The position numbers and the translations under genes were made by a program. From contig JANWWN010000025.1 of NCBI GenBank assembly GCA_025055435.1, positions 1 to 42,520 of the forward strand: 42,520 bases of DNA, written 5' to 3'. This document shows positions 16,410-27,008 of this stretch, in pieces (position 1 is the first letter of the stretch; the number at the start of each line of letters is the position of its first letter). The notes beneath the pieces were generated by a model. It saw only the letters and a program-made list of their open reading frames with translations. It made no database searches and had not been told where the DNA came from. Source of the DNA: Cyclobacteriaceae bacterium (lineage in GTDB: Bacteria > Bacteroidota > Bacteroidia > Cytophagales > Cyclobacteriaceae).

Positions 16410-19238
16410 ATGCGCAGAGTAATCATCTGGTTGATTTTTTATTTTCCGGCAACGGTATGGGCGCAACGCGTAGTCCTTGATCCGGTAATTTCACCTGTCT
16501 TTTTTCGACACAACGATGTGATAACGGTAACCTATGATGTTACCGGAACTCCGCTGGCTTCATTAAATAACGCATGGGCATGGGTATGGATACCCGGCCC
16601 AAATATCAATTCCCGCTACAACATCAATCCGGCTACTTCGGCAGCCGACCCGGCCAAATTCACAAAAAGCATCAATGCCGGACGAACAATCTTTACACTA
16701 TCGTTTAAGCCAACCGATTTTTTCACGCAAAATATAACTTCATATAATCAACTGGGGATTTTGCTGAAAGCCAACGACTGGCCCGCCGGCCAGACAAGTG
16801 ATTACCTGGCTACATTCTGGGATGGTAACTTTCGGATAGCGCTTACTTCTCCGCTAAGCCGACCCCTCTTTGTAAACACTAACGATAATTTTACGATTTC
16901 TGCCGAAATACCCGTTAACGGAAGCTTTCAACTTTTCATCAACGGTACGCTTGTAAGTTCACCTGCTAATGTCAGGAATTTGTCGTATACGCATACTGTA
17001 ACGGAAACAGCCGGCTACGGAACGGTTGTGTTGCGTGCATCGCAGGGTACAAACTTCGATCAGGTTGAATTTCAGTATTTGCTCCGCACAGGCAGCCCAA
17101 CTCAGTCACGGCCTCCCGGAATTATTCCGGGTATAAATTATTCCCCGGATCCAACCCGTGTTACTTTGTGTCTTCAGGCACCGGGAAAAAATTCAGTTTA
17201 TGTGCGGGGAGACTTCAGTAACTGGGACGTTCTTCCGCAAAACCTGTTGAAAAAAGACGGAGAATTTTTCTGGATTGAACTCACCGGGCTTACGCCAGGG
17301 CAGGAGTATGCCTTTCAGTACCTTGTAAACGAAACGCTTTGGATTGCCGACCCGTATGCGGATAAAATTCTGGATCCGGATGACCAGTACATTCCTTCAA
17401 CCACATATCCTGGTTTAAAACCATATCCGGCAAAGGCGCGTTCTGCTTTTTGGTATTTTAACCGTGTATCGGTTTTTCAAACTGCACAAACACCCTATGT
17501 ATGGCAAAGCACCGGCTATCAGCGCCCGGATAAAAAGAAGCTGGTGATTTATGAACTGCTGATTCGTGATTTTTTTGATTCCGGCAACCGCAATTATCAA
17601 AACCTCATCGATACGCTTTCCTACTTTAAGCGGCTGGGCATTAATGCCATTGAACTCATGCCCGTCATGGAATTCAATGGTAATGAAGGATGGGGCTATA
17701 ACCCTACCTTTATGTTTGCGCCCGATAAATATTACGGCACAAAAAACAAACTCAAGGAATTCATCGATAAATGTCATCAGAATAACATCGCGGTAATACT
17801 CGATATTGCGCTTAATCATCAGGATATTCCCAATCCGATGGCCATGCTTGATTTTGATTTTACGAATTATACGCCAACCGCGAACAACAAATGGTTTAAT
17901 GTTACAGCCCGGCATCCGTTCAATGTTTTCTATGATATGAACCACGAAAGCCCTTATACCAAAGCTTATGTGGATACGATATGCTACTACTGGCTGAATG
18001 AGTATAAAGTGGATGGCTTTCGTTTTGATTTGTCAAAAGGATTCACACAGGTAAACAGCGGCAACAATGTGGACCTGTGGTCAGCCTATGACCCTTCGCG
18101 AATTGCATTATTAAAGCGCATGGCCGATAAAATCTGGAGCCATACTCCGGATGCCATCATTATTCTGGAGCATTTTGCAGTCAATACCGAAGAAAAGGAA
18201 CTGGCTGAGTACCGGGCCAACGAAGGCAAAGGAATGTTGTTATGGGGAAATTTGCACTACGCATACAATCAGAACACCATGGGCTACTCCGATAACTCTT
18301 CACTCAACTGGGTGTACCATGGCACGAGAGGGTGGACTGTTCCCCATGTGGTGAGTTACATGGAAAGCCACGATGAAGAAAGGCTCATGTATAACAATAT
18401 TACCCACGGTAACGCTGCGTCAGGATACAGCACCAGGAACCGTGCCACAGCTTTGGATCGGATGCGCGGCGCAGCAACGATTTTTTATACCATTCCCGGA
18501 CCTAAAATGCTGTGGCAGTTTGGCGAACTGGGTTATGACTTTAGTATCAATCATTGTGTAAACGGCACGGTTAACAACAATTGCCGCCTGGATCCCAAGC
18601 CGGTAAAATGGGACTATCGGCAAGAGGGCTCACGATACCTGCTGTATAGGCACATTGCCGATTTAATTCGGTTGCGCAATACGTATAGTGTGTTTCACAG
18701 AGGTACTGCGACATTCTCAGGAGCCAACAATCTGCTCAAGCAACTTACGCTAAGAAATGCGCCGTACACGGCTACACCTTCATCGCCTGAACAGATGAAC
18801 GTTCACATAGTGGTAAACTTTGATGTGGTGTCACGAACGGCACAAATCAATTTTCCGCATTCGGGAACATGGTATGATTACTATTCGTTTGGTACACCTG
18901 TTTCAGTTTCCGCCCTGCCTTACACGCTGCAGCTACGACCGGGCGAGTACCGGCTGTTTACCGATGTAGAGATAAGTAATCCGTTAATCACCGAAATTCC
19001 GGAAGAGAGCAGCGAAGAGTTAGCTGTTTATCCTAACCCAACCGAAAAAGTTTTGTACATTGAAGCCAGCGAACCGGTATTGTCGGTTTCGGCAACATCC
19101 GTTAACGGAAAAGTATATCAACCACTTCGTACGGGCGATGCAGAATGGAGTATCGAACAACTTCCTGCAGGGCTGTATGTGATCTCCATTTACAGATCGG
19201 GTAAGCCGGTTAAACACGTACGAATAATAAAACCCTGA
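16410..19238 (+). CDS. Secreted GH13 alpha-amylase with T9SS C-terminal sorting domain
   Basis: This 942-residue protein has a signal peptide (about 1-19, ending ATVWAQ) and two N-terminal beta domains (about 20-225). A CBM48/E-set-like module follows (about 250-330, VYVRGDFSNWD), then the GH13 barrel (about 375-800). The C-terminal type A T9SS domain begins LAVYPNPTEKVLYIE and ends VKHVRIIKP. Catalytic residues are intact: region I DIALNH (Asp465), nucleophile Asp540 in GFRFDLSKG, acid/base Glu587 in ILEHF and Asp655 in MESHDEER. It should cleave internal alpha-1,4 bonds outside the cell after type IX export, feeding the neighbouring SusC/D/E. It starts just after the terminator and ends 5 bp from the convergent GH53 gene. 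Exact specificity (amylase versus pullulanase-like) cannot be set from sequence alone. Confidence 0.92.
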   Translation: MRRVIIWLIFYFPATVWAQRVVLDPVISPVFFRHNDVITVTYDVTGTPLASLNNAWAWVWIPGPNINSRYNINPATSAADPAKFTKSINAGRTIFTLSFKPTDFFTQNITSYNQLGILLKANDWPAGQTSDYLATFWDGNFRIALTSPLSRPLFVNTNDNFTISAEIPVNGSFQLFINGTLVSSPANVRNLSYTHTVTETAGYGTVVLRASQGTNFDQVEFQYLLRTGSPTQSRPPGIIPGINYSPDPTRVTLCLQAPGKNSVYVRGDFSNWDVLPQNLLKKDGEFFWIELTGLTPGQEYAFQYLVNETLWIADPYADKILDPDDQYIPSTTYPGLKPYPAKARSAFWYFNRVSVFQTAQTPYVWQSTGYQRPDKKKLVIYELLIRDFFDSGNRNYQNLIDTLSYFKRLGINAIELMPVMEFNGNEGWGYNPTFMFAPDKYYGTKNKLKEFIDKCHQNNIAVILDIALNHQDIPNPMAMLDFDFTNYTPTANNKWFNVTARHPFNVFYDMNHESPYTKAYVDTICYYWLNEYKVDGFRFDLSKGFTQVNSGNNVDLWSAYDPSRIALLKRMADKIWSHTPDAIIILEHFAVNTEEKELAEYRANEGKGMLLWGNLHYAYNQNTMGYSDNSSLNWVYHGTRGWTVPHVVSYMESHDEERLMYNNITHGNAASGYSTRNRATALDRMRGAATIFYTIPGPKMLWQFGELGYDFSINHCVNGTVNNNCRLDPKPVKWDYRQEGSRYLLYRHIADLIRLRNTYSVFHRGTATFSGANNLLKQLTLRNAPYTATPSSPEQMNVHIVVNFDVVSRTAQINFPHSGTWYDYYSFGTPVSVSALPYTLQLRPGEYRLFTDVEISNPLITEIPEESSEELAVYPNPTEKVLYIEASEPVLSVSATSVNGKVYQPLRTGDAEWSIEQLPAGLYVISIYRSGKPVKHVRIIKP

Positions 19239-19243
19239 AAGTA

Positions 19244-20326
19244 TCACTCGGCAGCGAGTGCACGCATACCCTGTGTGGCGCGGAAACTGAAGTCGAATAA
19301 GGCCATGTTTTCCCAGCTCGACCCGTCGGTGGCTTCAGGACCTTTAAAGGCTACCCAATCGGGTGCCCAGTAACAAAAGCCGATACCCTGAGGCACATTG
19401 TTTAGTATTTGCCGAATGCGCACCAGGTATTGGTATTGCCCCTGCTGGGATGCACCGTAGCCATCTATGAGGTGCTCGTTTAATCCTACTAAATTATTGG
19501 TCCAGTCGGCCCAGTTTAAGGTAAACGGATACGCAGTTTCAGCAAGCACAATAGGTTTATTGAACTCGCTGGCGAGTGAAGCTAAACTGGTTTGCACGAT
19601 ATTCAGGTTACGTGTATGCCAGCGGGCATAGTAGGAAATTCCAATTAAATCGTATTCAACATTTTCTTCCTTAAGAATATTGAAAAACCAGTTACTGTTT
19701 TGCGGGTTGGCATAGTGAATCATGATTTGCGAACCCGGATGACCATTGCGCAAGCCCGATATGGCCCGCTTAAGCAGGTGGATGAAGTTTGCCCGGTTAA
19801 CCGAAAGACGACCATCGGGCCACAGTAACCCATCGTTTATTTCATTACCGGCCTGAACTATGTCGGGTTGCAACAGGCCGGCAACCTTTCGGCTGTAATT
19901 GAAAACACTGTCGGAGAGGGCCGTGAAGCCCAGCGATTGCCAGGCTGAGGGCTTGGTTTGTGCGCCCGGATCGGCCCAGGTATCGGAGTAATGGATGGTT
20001 ATCCAGAGTTTTAGTCCTTTATTCTTTATCTCACTGGCAAATGCCTGTACTTCGTTTAATGAACTATGTGCTGAGCCGGGTGTATGCCACAGGCGAAGAC
20101 GAACATAATTACTACCGGCTTCTTTAAATATATCCAAAGCATCACGCTGAATGCCTTGCTGATTTTTGAATGGGATGTTCCGCTGCCGGATTTCCGGAAG
20201 GAACGATAGGTCAACCGCACGAATAGTAGCAGGCGGAAGTAATTCGTTGGGTGAAGCAGGCGTATCTTCCTTCTTTTCACAACTCATCCACACTAAACAA
20301 ATCAGTATAATGCCGAATTTCCTCAT
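19244..20326 (-). CDS. GH53 endo-beta-1,4-galactanase (arabinogalactanase), lipoprotein
   Basis: This 360-residue protein matches family GH53, which cleaves beta-1,4-galactan side chains of pectin. A lipoprotein signal is present (MRKFGIILICLVWMSC, Cys16). The barrel starts AVDLSFLPEI and continues with NYVRLRLWHTP, LWITIHYSDTWADPG and the acid/base motif QAGNEINDGLLWP (Glu162). The nucleophile motif is VLAETAYPF (Glu263), and YWAPDW lies near the end. The frame extends upstream to 20380, but the ATG at 20324-20326 gives the correct lipoprotein signal and leaves a 57-bp promoter space from the divergent GH5-like gene. A galactanase beside an alpha-glucan locus is unexpected; the site of action is likely the periplasm or cell surface. 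Confidence 0.92.
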   Translation of the reverse strand: MRKFGIILICLVWMSCEKKEDTPASPNELLPPATIRAVDLSFLPEIRQRNIPFKNQQGIQRDALDIFKEAGSNYVRLRLWHTPGSAHSSLNEVQAFASEIKNKGLKLWITIHYSDTWADPGAQTKPSAWQSLGFTALSDSVFNYSRKVAGLLQPDIVQAGNEINDGLLWPDGRLSVNRANFIHLLKRAISGLRNGHPGSQIMIHYANPQNSNWFFNILKEENVEYDLIGISYYARWHTRNLNIVQTSLASLASEFNKPIVLAETAYPFTLNWADWTNNLVGLNEHLIDGYGASQQGQYQYLVRIRQILNNVPQGIGFCYWAPDWVAFKGPEATDGSSWENMALFDFSFRATQGMRALAAE

Positions 20327-20383
20327 AACGCTGTCGTTCAGTCTGAAAAGTACTATACTTGGCCTTTGATTACAACACATATT

Positions 20384-22935
20384 ATGCGCTTCTGTGTTCT
20401 TATTATTTTATTTTCTGTTCATGTAGCGAATGTAACCGGCCAAACCACTTTTGTAGATAAAAACGGAATATGGCGCTGGCGTGATTCAGGTAGGGAGGTC
20501 TGTGCATTCGGCGTTAATTATACGGTTCCATTCGCTCATGCGTACCGGACTGCCAAACGAATGAATGTCGACATCGAAAAGGCTATCGATAACGATGTAT
20601 ATCACTTTGCCCGATTGGGTCTTGATGCATTTCGTGTTCATGTGTGGGATACGGAAATAAGTGACACACTGGGTAACCTGATTCATAACGAACATTTACG
20701 ATTGTTTGACTACCTCATCTTTCGGATGAAGGAGCGTGGAATGAAATTTATCATCACACCCATTGCGTACTGGGGTAATGGATGGCCCGAGCCCGATGAA
20801 AAGACACCGGGCTTTTCTGCTAAATACGGTAAAGAGGCCTGTTTGGAAAATCCGGATGCTATTCTGGCGCAGCAGCGTTACCTCGAACAATTTGTTAATC
20901 ACGTAAATACCTACACGAAACTATCCTATAAAGATGACCCCGATGTGCTGGCATTTGAAATTTCGAACGAGCCGCACCACAAAGGAACTCCCCAACAAGT
21001 TACCGGTTTCATCAACAGTATGGTCAAGGCTATACGTAAAACAGGGTGCAGGAAGCCCATTTTCTATAATGTTACCCATAGCATTCACCTGGCCGAAGCG
21101 TACTTCCTTGCCGACATTCAGGGTGGTACCTATCAATGGTACCCAACCGGGCTGGGTGCGCGTCACAGCTTACAGGGAAATTTACTGCCACACGTTGACC
21201 GCTATCCGATACCTTTTTCCCGGGTGAAAGGTTTCTCGCGTAAAACCAAAATAGTTTACGAGTTTGATGCAGCCGATTGTGCAGGCTCCTACATCTATCC
21301 GGCTATTGCTCGCAGTTTCCGGACAGCCGGGATGCAGGTAGCTACTCATTTTTCCTACGACCCTTCATTCATGGCCCATTTAAATACGGAATATGGTACT
21401 CATTATATGAACCTGTTGTATGCGCCGCATAAGGCAATTGGTTTAATGATTGCAGCTGAAGCTTTTCGCTCGGTTCCGTTATTGAAATCATACGGCAGTT
21501 ATCCGCAAAACACAACCTTTGAGGGAATTCAAATAAAATATGAAACGGACTTAGCCGAATTGAACACCGTTGAAAAGTTTTACTACACCAGTCATACTTC
21601 ATCCCAACCAATTGACATTGCTAAAGTCAGGCAAATAGCCGGTACAGGTAACTCACCGGTGGTTCAATACAACGGCAGCGGCGCTTATTTTCTGGATAAG
21701 ATTGCTAACGGACAATGGCGTTTGGAAATACTTCCTGACGTAGCGTGGATCGATGACCCGTTCGGGCGAACAAGTTTGCACAAAGAAATAGCCTGCCTGG
21801 GAGTCAACAACCGAACCATAGGGTTACGATTGCCCGACCTTCCGCCGGATTATTACATTTATTCAGTAATGGATAAACGGTTGTCAGGTCGGGCTGAAAA
21901 TAGTTATGCGGAATTGAAGCCGGGTGTTTACTTGGTTTCATCTACTGCTTTAAATGATTTTGACGCACAGATGAGGATTCGGCATATTCGCTTGGGCGAA
22001 TATGCCTATTCACCGGAGGTAATGCCTGCTTTAAAGCCGGATAACATCCGGGTAGTGCACCGCCCTTTGTACGAAGTCAACGCTGAAAAAAGTCATCGGA
22101 TAAGTGCAACTGTTTATGCTCCTGAAGGAGCGGGTGTATCTTTACATTACCGAATAAACGGAAGATACAAATCACTGCTGATGAAGCAATTTTCTGCTTA
22201 TGGTTATGAAGCAGAGTTGCCGGGCGATGACCTGCAGGAGGGAATATTAGAGTATTTTATTACTGTACATTCCGGCAATGATTATTGGACATTTCCTGAC
22301 GGATATAAAACCAATCCTTTGTCGTGGGATTTTCATTTTGTGCAATCCTACAAAAGCAGGATTGTTTATGCAGCGTATCCCGTACAGCTTTTTAAGCCAG
22401 AGCGTGACCATGAAAAAATTCTGCGACCATGGGCCCCATCGCGATTAAAACCGTTACCTGATGGAGGCAGTTCGTGGATTGTCGAGCTGGAAAAACCATC
22501 ATCGGTAGCCCACTACGACAGCAGCACCCGAAATTATTATTACCCCATGCAGCTTTCCGTTTCGGATGTTGCACAGGGAAGAGGTGCTGACCTGATGAAC
22601 AAAAAACACCTGGGCATACGCGCTCGCACATCATTGGGAGCACCTGTAAAACTATCCGTGGGCCTCATTTCAAAAGATGCACTGGCCTTGGGTTATGAGT
22701 TTGTTTCTGACACAGACAAAAATGATCAGCGCATAGGTTTGGAGCAATTAAAGAAAATAAGGATAGCGCTGTTGCCGCGCGGTTATCCTGTTTTTATTCC
22801 ATACTGGTATGACAGTCATGTAAATGAAAAAGACTTTTCATGGGCAGAACTTGAGAACCTTCAACTGATACTGATTATTCCGGAATCCGTAGCCGGCAAT
22901 CCTCTTGAAATAGAAATCGAAAAGATATGGCTTGA
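20384..22935 (+). CDS. Large secreted GH5-like (clan GH-A) glycoside hydrolase with C-terminal beta domains
   Basis: This 851-residue protein has a signal peptide ([20 protein letters not shown]). Residues about 24-400 form a clan GH-A barrel. ISNEPHH carries the putative acid/base Glu196 and [10 protein letters not shown] the putative nucleophile Glu293; an [10 protein letters not shown] strand lies at about 82-91. The architecture resembles GH5 mannanase-type enzymes, but the exact family is uncertain. Residues about 400-851 appear beta-rich, including a module with [20 protein letters not shown], and are unrecognised. An upstream TTG at 20366 also opens the frame; the ATG at 20384 gives a clean signal peptide and is preferred. 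The stop codon TAA ends at 22939. It is divergent from GH53 (57 bp) and followed by the propeller protein. Substrate unknown; possibly a beta-linked plant glycan. Confidence 0.7.
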
Positions 22936-22973
22936 ATAACTTATCTTACAAATGGCAAAACCTCGTAAGCGCT

Positions 22974-25900
22974 ATGATTAGGCTGATAACTGCTGTATGT
23001 CTGATGTTTTCCGTATCTGTTTTTGCACAGGCACCTGATAGCATCTTTAAAAAACTTTTCTTCCGGAACATAGGCCCTTTTCGCGGCGGACGCTCGGTTT
23101 GCACCAGTGGCGTGGTCAACAACCCGTTGATTTACTACATGGGTACTACCGGAGGAGGGCTATGGAAAACTGAAGACGCCGGCACCACCTGGAAAAATAT
23201 TTCAGATGAATTTTTTACCACCGGTTCAGTCGGAGCTGTTGCGGTTTCCGAAAGCGATCCCAACATCGTTTACGTGGGCATGGGCGAACATGCCCCGCGC
23301 GGCGTGATGACTTCCTATGGTGATGGCGTGTACAAATCGTATGATGGCGGAAAGACGTGGAAAAAACTGGGGCTTGAAAACACAAGGCAGATTGCCCGTA
23401 TCATCATTCATCCGAAAAATCCCGATATCGTTTATGTTGCTGCTCAGGGTGCCATAAACGGCCCGACTGCCGATCGCGGTGTTTACAAATCGACCGATGG
23501 AGGACTCACCTGGCGCAAAGTTTTATATGTTAATGATTTAACTGGATGTTCGGAGCTTTCCATGGATTATCATAACCCGCGCGTGCTGTATGCCGCCATG
23601 TGGCATCACCAACGGCTGCCCTGGAAAGTAATCAGCGGAGGTCCGGGCAGCGGATTGTACAAGTCCACCGATGGCGGGGAAACATGGGAAAAAATCCATA
23701 ACGGCTTACCGAAGGAGCTGGGAAAAATGGCTATTGCGGTGTGTCGCTCCAATTCGGAAAAAGTGTATGCATTAATTGAAAGCGATTCGGAAAAAGAACA
23801 GGGCGGTTTGTTTGTAAGCAACAACGCAGGTAAAAGCTGGACAAAAGTGAGCAACGACCACCGGCTGGTACAACGGGCATGGTATTACATTGAAGTTTAT
23901 CCGGATCCGCAAAATGACAACGTGGTATATGTGCTCAGTGCGCCGTTTTTGAAATCCATAGATGGCGGAAAAACATGGGAAACCATTTCCGGTCCGCATG
24001 GCGATTACCATGACATGTGGATTAATCCGAATAATCCGAAAAATTTTGCCATTGCCGATGACGGTGGAGTGGGAATCACTTTCAATGGTGGAGCAACGTT
24101 TTCAACAATCTATAATCAACCAACCGGACAGTTTTACCGCCTTAATGCCGATAACCATTATCCCTATCGCATTTATTCCGCACAGCAGGATAATACATCG
24201 GTTCGCATCGAAAGCCTGGCTTTAGGTCGTCATGGCATAACCCAGGAAAACTGGACGTATTCAGCAGGGGGAGAGAGCGCATTTCTTGCTTTCAATCCGG
24301 ATAATCCGCGTTATGTGCTGGGTGGCAGCTATTTAGGAACCATTGAAATACTGGACAGTGAAGTAAAAGCCGGTACCAACATCATGGCTGCTCCAATTCA
24401 ATACCTGGGCCGTGACGCCAAAGACATGAAATATCGTTTTAACTGGAATGCCCCGATCATCTGGTCGCGGCACGAGCCCAACACCTACTATCATGCCGCA
24501 CAGTGTTTACTGCGCACGCGCGATCTGGGAAAAACATGGGAAGAAGCGTCTCCTGATCTGACACGCAATCAAAAAGATAAGCAAGGTAAAATGGGAGGGC
24601 CCTACACCAACGAAGCAGTGGGTGCTGAAAACTACGGAACCATTAGCTATGTTGCCGAATCGCCTAACGAACCGGGCGTAATATGGGTGGGTACGGATGA
24701 CGGACTTGTACAGCTTACACGTGATTATGGAAAAACGTGGCTTAATATAACACCGAAAGCCATGCCCGAAACCCTGGTAAATGCCATTGAAATTTCTCCG
24801 CACGATAAGGGTACGGTGTATATCGCTACAACGCGGTATAAGTTTAATGATCTGGCTCCCGCGATTTACAAAACAACCGATTACGGAAAAAGCTGGGTGA
24901 ACATCAGCAACGGTATTCCCTACGGAGCATATGCCCGCGTGGTTCGGGAAGACCCGAAGCGCAAAGGCTTATTATTTGCCGGCACCGAAACCGGTTTATA
25001 CGTATCGTGGAATGGAGGTCAGCAATGGCAACGCATGCAGCTCAATCTTCCTGTTACACCCATAACCGATTTATTGATTCATCAGGATAACCTGATTGTA
25101 GCAACCATGGGTCGGGCTCTCTGGATATTGGACAACCTTCACGTTATCCGTCAATACCAGCCGGCTGATTTGAAGGGAAAATTGTACCAACCCGGTGATG
25201 TTTACCTGGGTAACTGGTCAAGCGTGCTCAATGATCCACCCGAAGATTTTGAAGGAACAAGTCCGCATAGCGGTATCAATCCGGTTAACGGTGTTTCGGT
25301 TTATTACTATCTCCCCGAAAAGCTTGCCGACTCAATTCATATTTCGCTCGCCATTTTGGACGAACAGGGAAATGTGATAAGGAATTTTTCTTCAAAAAAA
25401 GATGAATCGTTTGAAGAATATGATGGCGGACCGGATGCAGAGCCCATACTTACGCGCAATAAAGGCATGAATCTTTTTATATGGGACATGCGGCACAGCA
25501 CCATGCCCGGTGTTCCTCATGTTTACCTGGAAGGTAATTACCGTGGGCATAAAGTCATTCCCGGAACATACACCCTTGCATTGAAACTGCCGGATAAAGA
25601 ATGGAGGACTACAGTGAGAATCAAATCTCCTCCCACACTCAGCATTCCGGAATCCCAATACCGCGAATACCATGAATTTATGTCCCGGCTCGAAAACGAG
25701 TTAACCGATATGCATAATAAGGTGAATTCACTCTACAAAGCACAGCTTCAGCTTGAAGAGTTGCTCAATGAACTGGAAGAGAATGAAAAGTATGCGGCCC
25801 TTAAAAAAGAAGGCGAAACCTTATTAAAGCGTATGAAGGCCTGGGATGAGGATATGATTCAGCGTAAATCGAAAGCATACGATGACGTAGAAAATTTCCC

Positions 25901-26117
25901 AAATAAATTCACAGCCAATTTTCTGTTTCTAATCAATCAAACCGAAAGCGACTTACCGCGCGTGAACCAGTCCTCACGCGATCGCTATAAAGAGCTCCAT
26001 GCCGAGTGGGAAGCCTTAAATAAACGATTTGAAGAAATTGCCCTGAGGGAACTGCCGGAATTTAACCGAAAACTGTTTAGTGCCGGAGTAACCGTTATAC
26101 GTATGGGTAAATTTTAA
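22974..26117 (+). CDS. Secreted Asp-box (sortilin/VPS10-like) beta-propeller protein
   Basis: This 1047-residue protein has a signal peptide ([19 protein letters not shown]), then the conserved opening [14 protein letters not shown]. About ten Asp-box repeats of the S.DGG.TW type follow (for example [60 protein letters not shown]). These indicate two stacked seven-bladed propellers as in sortilin/VPS10 and GH74-like proteins. Residues about 905-1047 are charged and helical, likely coiled coil. Members are often labelled glycosyl hydrolase in Bacteroidota, but I see no verified catalytic pair. The frame opens from a TTG at 22932 overlapping the previous gene; the ATG at 22974 yields the signal peptide and is chosen. 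It lies 34 bp behind the GH5-like gene, so it is probably co-transcribed. Function unknown. Confidence 0.8.
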   Translation: MIRLITAVCLMFSVSVFAQAPDSIFKKLFFRNIGPFRGGRSVCTSGVVNNPLIYYMGTTGGGLWKTEDAGTTWKNISDEFFTTGSVGAVAVSESDPNIVYVGMGEHAPRGVMTSYGDGVYKSYDGGKTWKKLGLENTRQIARIIIHPKNPDIVYVAAQGAINGPTADRGVYKSTDGGLTWRKVLYVNDLTGCSELSMDYHNPRVLYAAMWHHQRLPWKVISGGPGSGLYKSTDGGETWEKIHNGLPKELGKMAIAVCRSNSEKVYALIESDSEKEQGGLFVSNNAGKSWTKVSNDHRLVQRAWYYIEVYPDPQNDNVVYVLSAPFLKSIDGGKTWETISGPHGDYHDMWINPNNPKNFAIADDGGVGITFNGGATFSTIYNQPTGQFYRLNADNHYPYRIYSAQQDNTSVRIESLALGRHGITQENWTYSAGGESAFLAFNPDNPRYVLGGSYLGTIEILDSEVKAGTNIMAAPIQYLGRDAKDMKYRFNWNAPIIWSRHEPNTYYHAAQCLLRTRDLGKTWEEASPDLTRNQKDKQGKMGGPYTNEAVGAENYGTISYVAESPNEPGVIWVGTDDGLVQLTRDYGKTWLNITPKAMPETLVNAIEISPHDKGTVYIATTRYKFNDLAPAIYKTTDYGKSWVNISNGIPYGAYARVVREDPKRKGLLFAGTETGLYVSWNGGQQWQRMQLNLPVTPITDLLIHQDNLIVATMGRALWILDNLHVIRQYQPADLKGKLYQPGDVYLGNWSSVLNDPPEDFEGTSPHSGINPVNGVSVYYYLPEKLADSIHISLAILDEQGNVIRNFSSKKDESFEEYDGGPDAEPILTRNKGMNLFIWDMRHSTMPGVPHVYLEGNYRGHKVIPGTYTLALKLPDKEWRTTVRIKSPPTLSIPESQYREYHEFMSRLENELTDMHNKVNSLYKAQLQLEELLNELEENEKYAALKKEGETLLKRMKAWDEDMIQRKSKAYDDVENFPNKFTANFLFLINQTESDLPRVNQSSRDRYKELHAEWEALNKRFEEIALRELPEFNRKLFSAGVTVIRMGKF

Positions 26118-26162
26118 CGGAGACAAATTGCTTTCGGTTTAGTTATGAAAGAAAAAGATTTG

Positions 26163-26170
26163 TATATTTG
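26163..26170 (+). promoter_or_regulatory. Candidate -7 promoter box before the putative outer-membrane barrel gene
   Basis: TATATTTG matches TAnnTTTG exactly; a TTTA about 22 bp upstream is a weak -33 candidate. The 140-bp gap here (26118-26257) shows nothing else convincing. Confidence 0.4.
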
Positions 26171-26257
26171 ACGTATAAGCGTTGTATACTTTGCACGAAA
26201 GTGTTTTAGTCGTTATCTGATCGTAATGCATCTAAAAAGATGGGCAAAAAAATACTC

Positions 26258-26965
26258 ATGAAAAACATTGCCATACATCTTGTAATTTTCATATGTACGG
26301 GATTAGTAGTAGCGAAAGCACAAAAATTCAGTTACGGATTTAATTTGGGGTATGCTTTAAACATGTATTCCTTCCCGGTTGAAACAAGTCGATTTCATGG
26401 TCAGAAAATAAACGCAGGTGGCTCTGTAATTGTCGGTTTTCATGGCTATCGAAGACTAACCAACATTCTAAGATTTGGGACTGGAATAAACTATATGCAT
26501 GTCAATTCTGATGGGGAGGCAGGGCGTTATCGGGGCTTTTTGGTAAATCCCAACTCAATTGGTACTGTTAATTACCAGATAACTACATCTATCTTTCATT
26601 TTCCCGTAGAGATGATCGCCTTTTTTGAGAAAGAAAATGAGTGGAGACCGTTTATGCTGGCCGGGTTAAATTTTTTTTATTATCTTAAAGATGAAAAAAA
26701 TTTTTTTGTTGTCCCGGATGACTACAATTCCGGCTATGCACTTGTTGCCATTAAAACAAATGAAAACACTATAGACCGGCATTTCGGCTTTCATCTTGGC
26801 CTGGGAATAACCCGGCAAATCAGCGATAAGTACGAGGCAACATTAAGGATGACCTATCGGATTAACACCTCTTACTACCTATTCATAAGACCCAGGTACG
26901 AAGAACAGAATATTCGGTACACCATTCCTGAATTGTCGTTGCTGTGGTCTTTCCTGCGAGGATAA
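26258..26965 (+). CDS. Putative outer-membrane beta-barrel protein (PorT-like), uncharacterised
   Basis: This 235-residue protein has a signal peptide (MKNIAIHLVIFICTGLVVAKAQ). Amphipathic beta strands with alternating aromatic and small residues follow (FSYGFNLGYALNMY, FGTGINYMHVNS, HFGFHLGLGITRQI, ATLRMTYRINTSYYLF), ending in the barrel-like ELSLLWSF. This is the pattern of the small outer-membrane barrel families common in Bacteroidota; no specific function can be named. The frame opens at 26240 (six extra codons); the ATG at 26258 gives the better signal peptide. It is visibly richer in A/T than its neighbours, with long A and T runs near 26669-26708, hinting at a different origin or weaker constraint. 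It has its own promoter candidate and is convergent with the MFS gene. Confidence 0.65.
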   Translation: MKNIAIHLVIFICTGLVVAKAQKFSYGFNLGYALNMYSFPVETSRFHGQKINAGGSVIVGFHGYRRLTNILRFGTGINYMHVNSDGEAGRYRGFLVNPNSIGTVNYQITTSIFHFPVEMIAFFEKENEWRPFMLAGLNFFYYLKDEKNFFVVPDDYNSGYALVAIKTNENTIDRHFGFHLGLGITRQISDKYEATLRMTYRINTSYYLFIRPRYEEQNIRYTIPELSLLWSFLRG

Positions 26966-27008
26966 GAATGGTTCTGTTTTATTCTATAAATAGTTTGACA
27001 ACCCTAAG

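Noticed and set aside
17415-17945. 176-codon open frame on the minus strand inside the secreted amylase
   Set aside because: It is antisense to the conserved GH13 barrel; composition reflects the coding strand.
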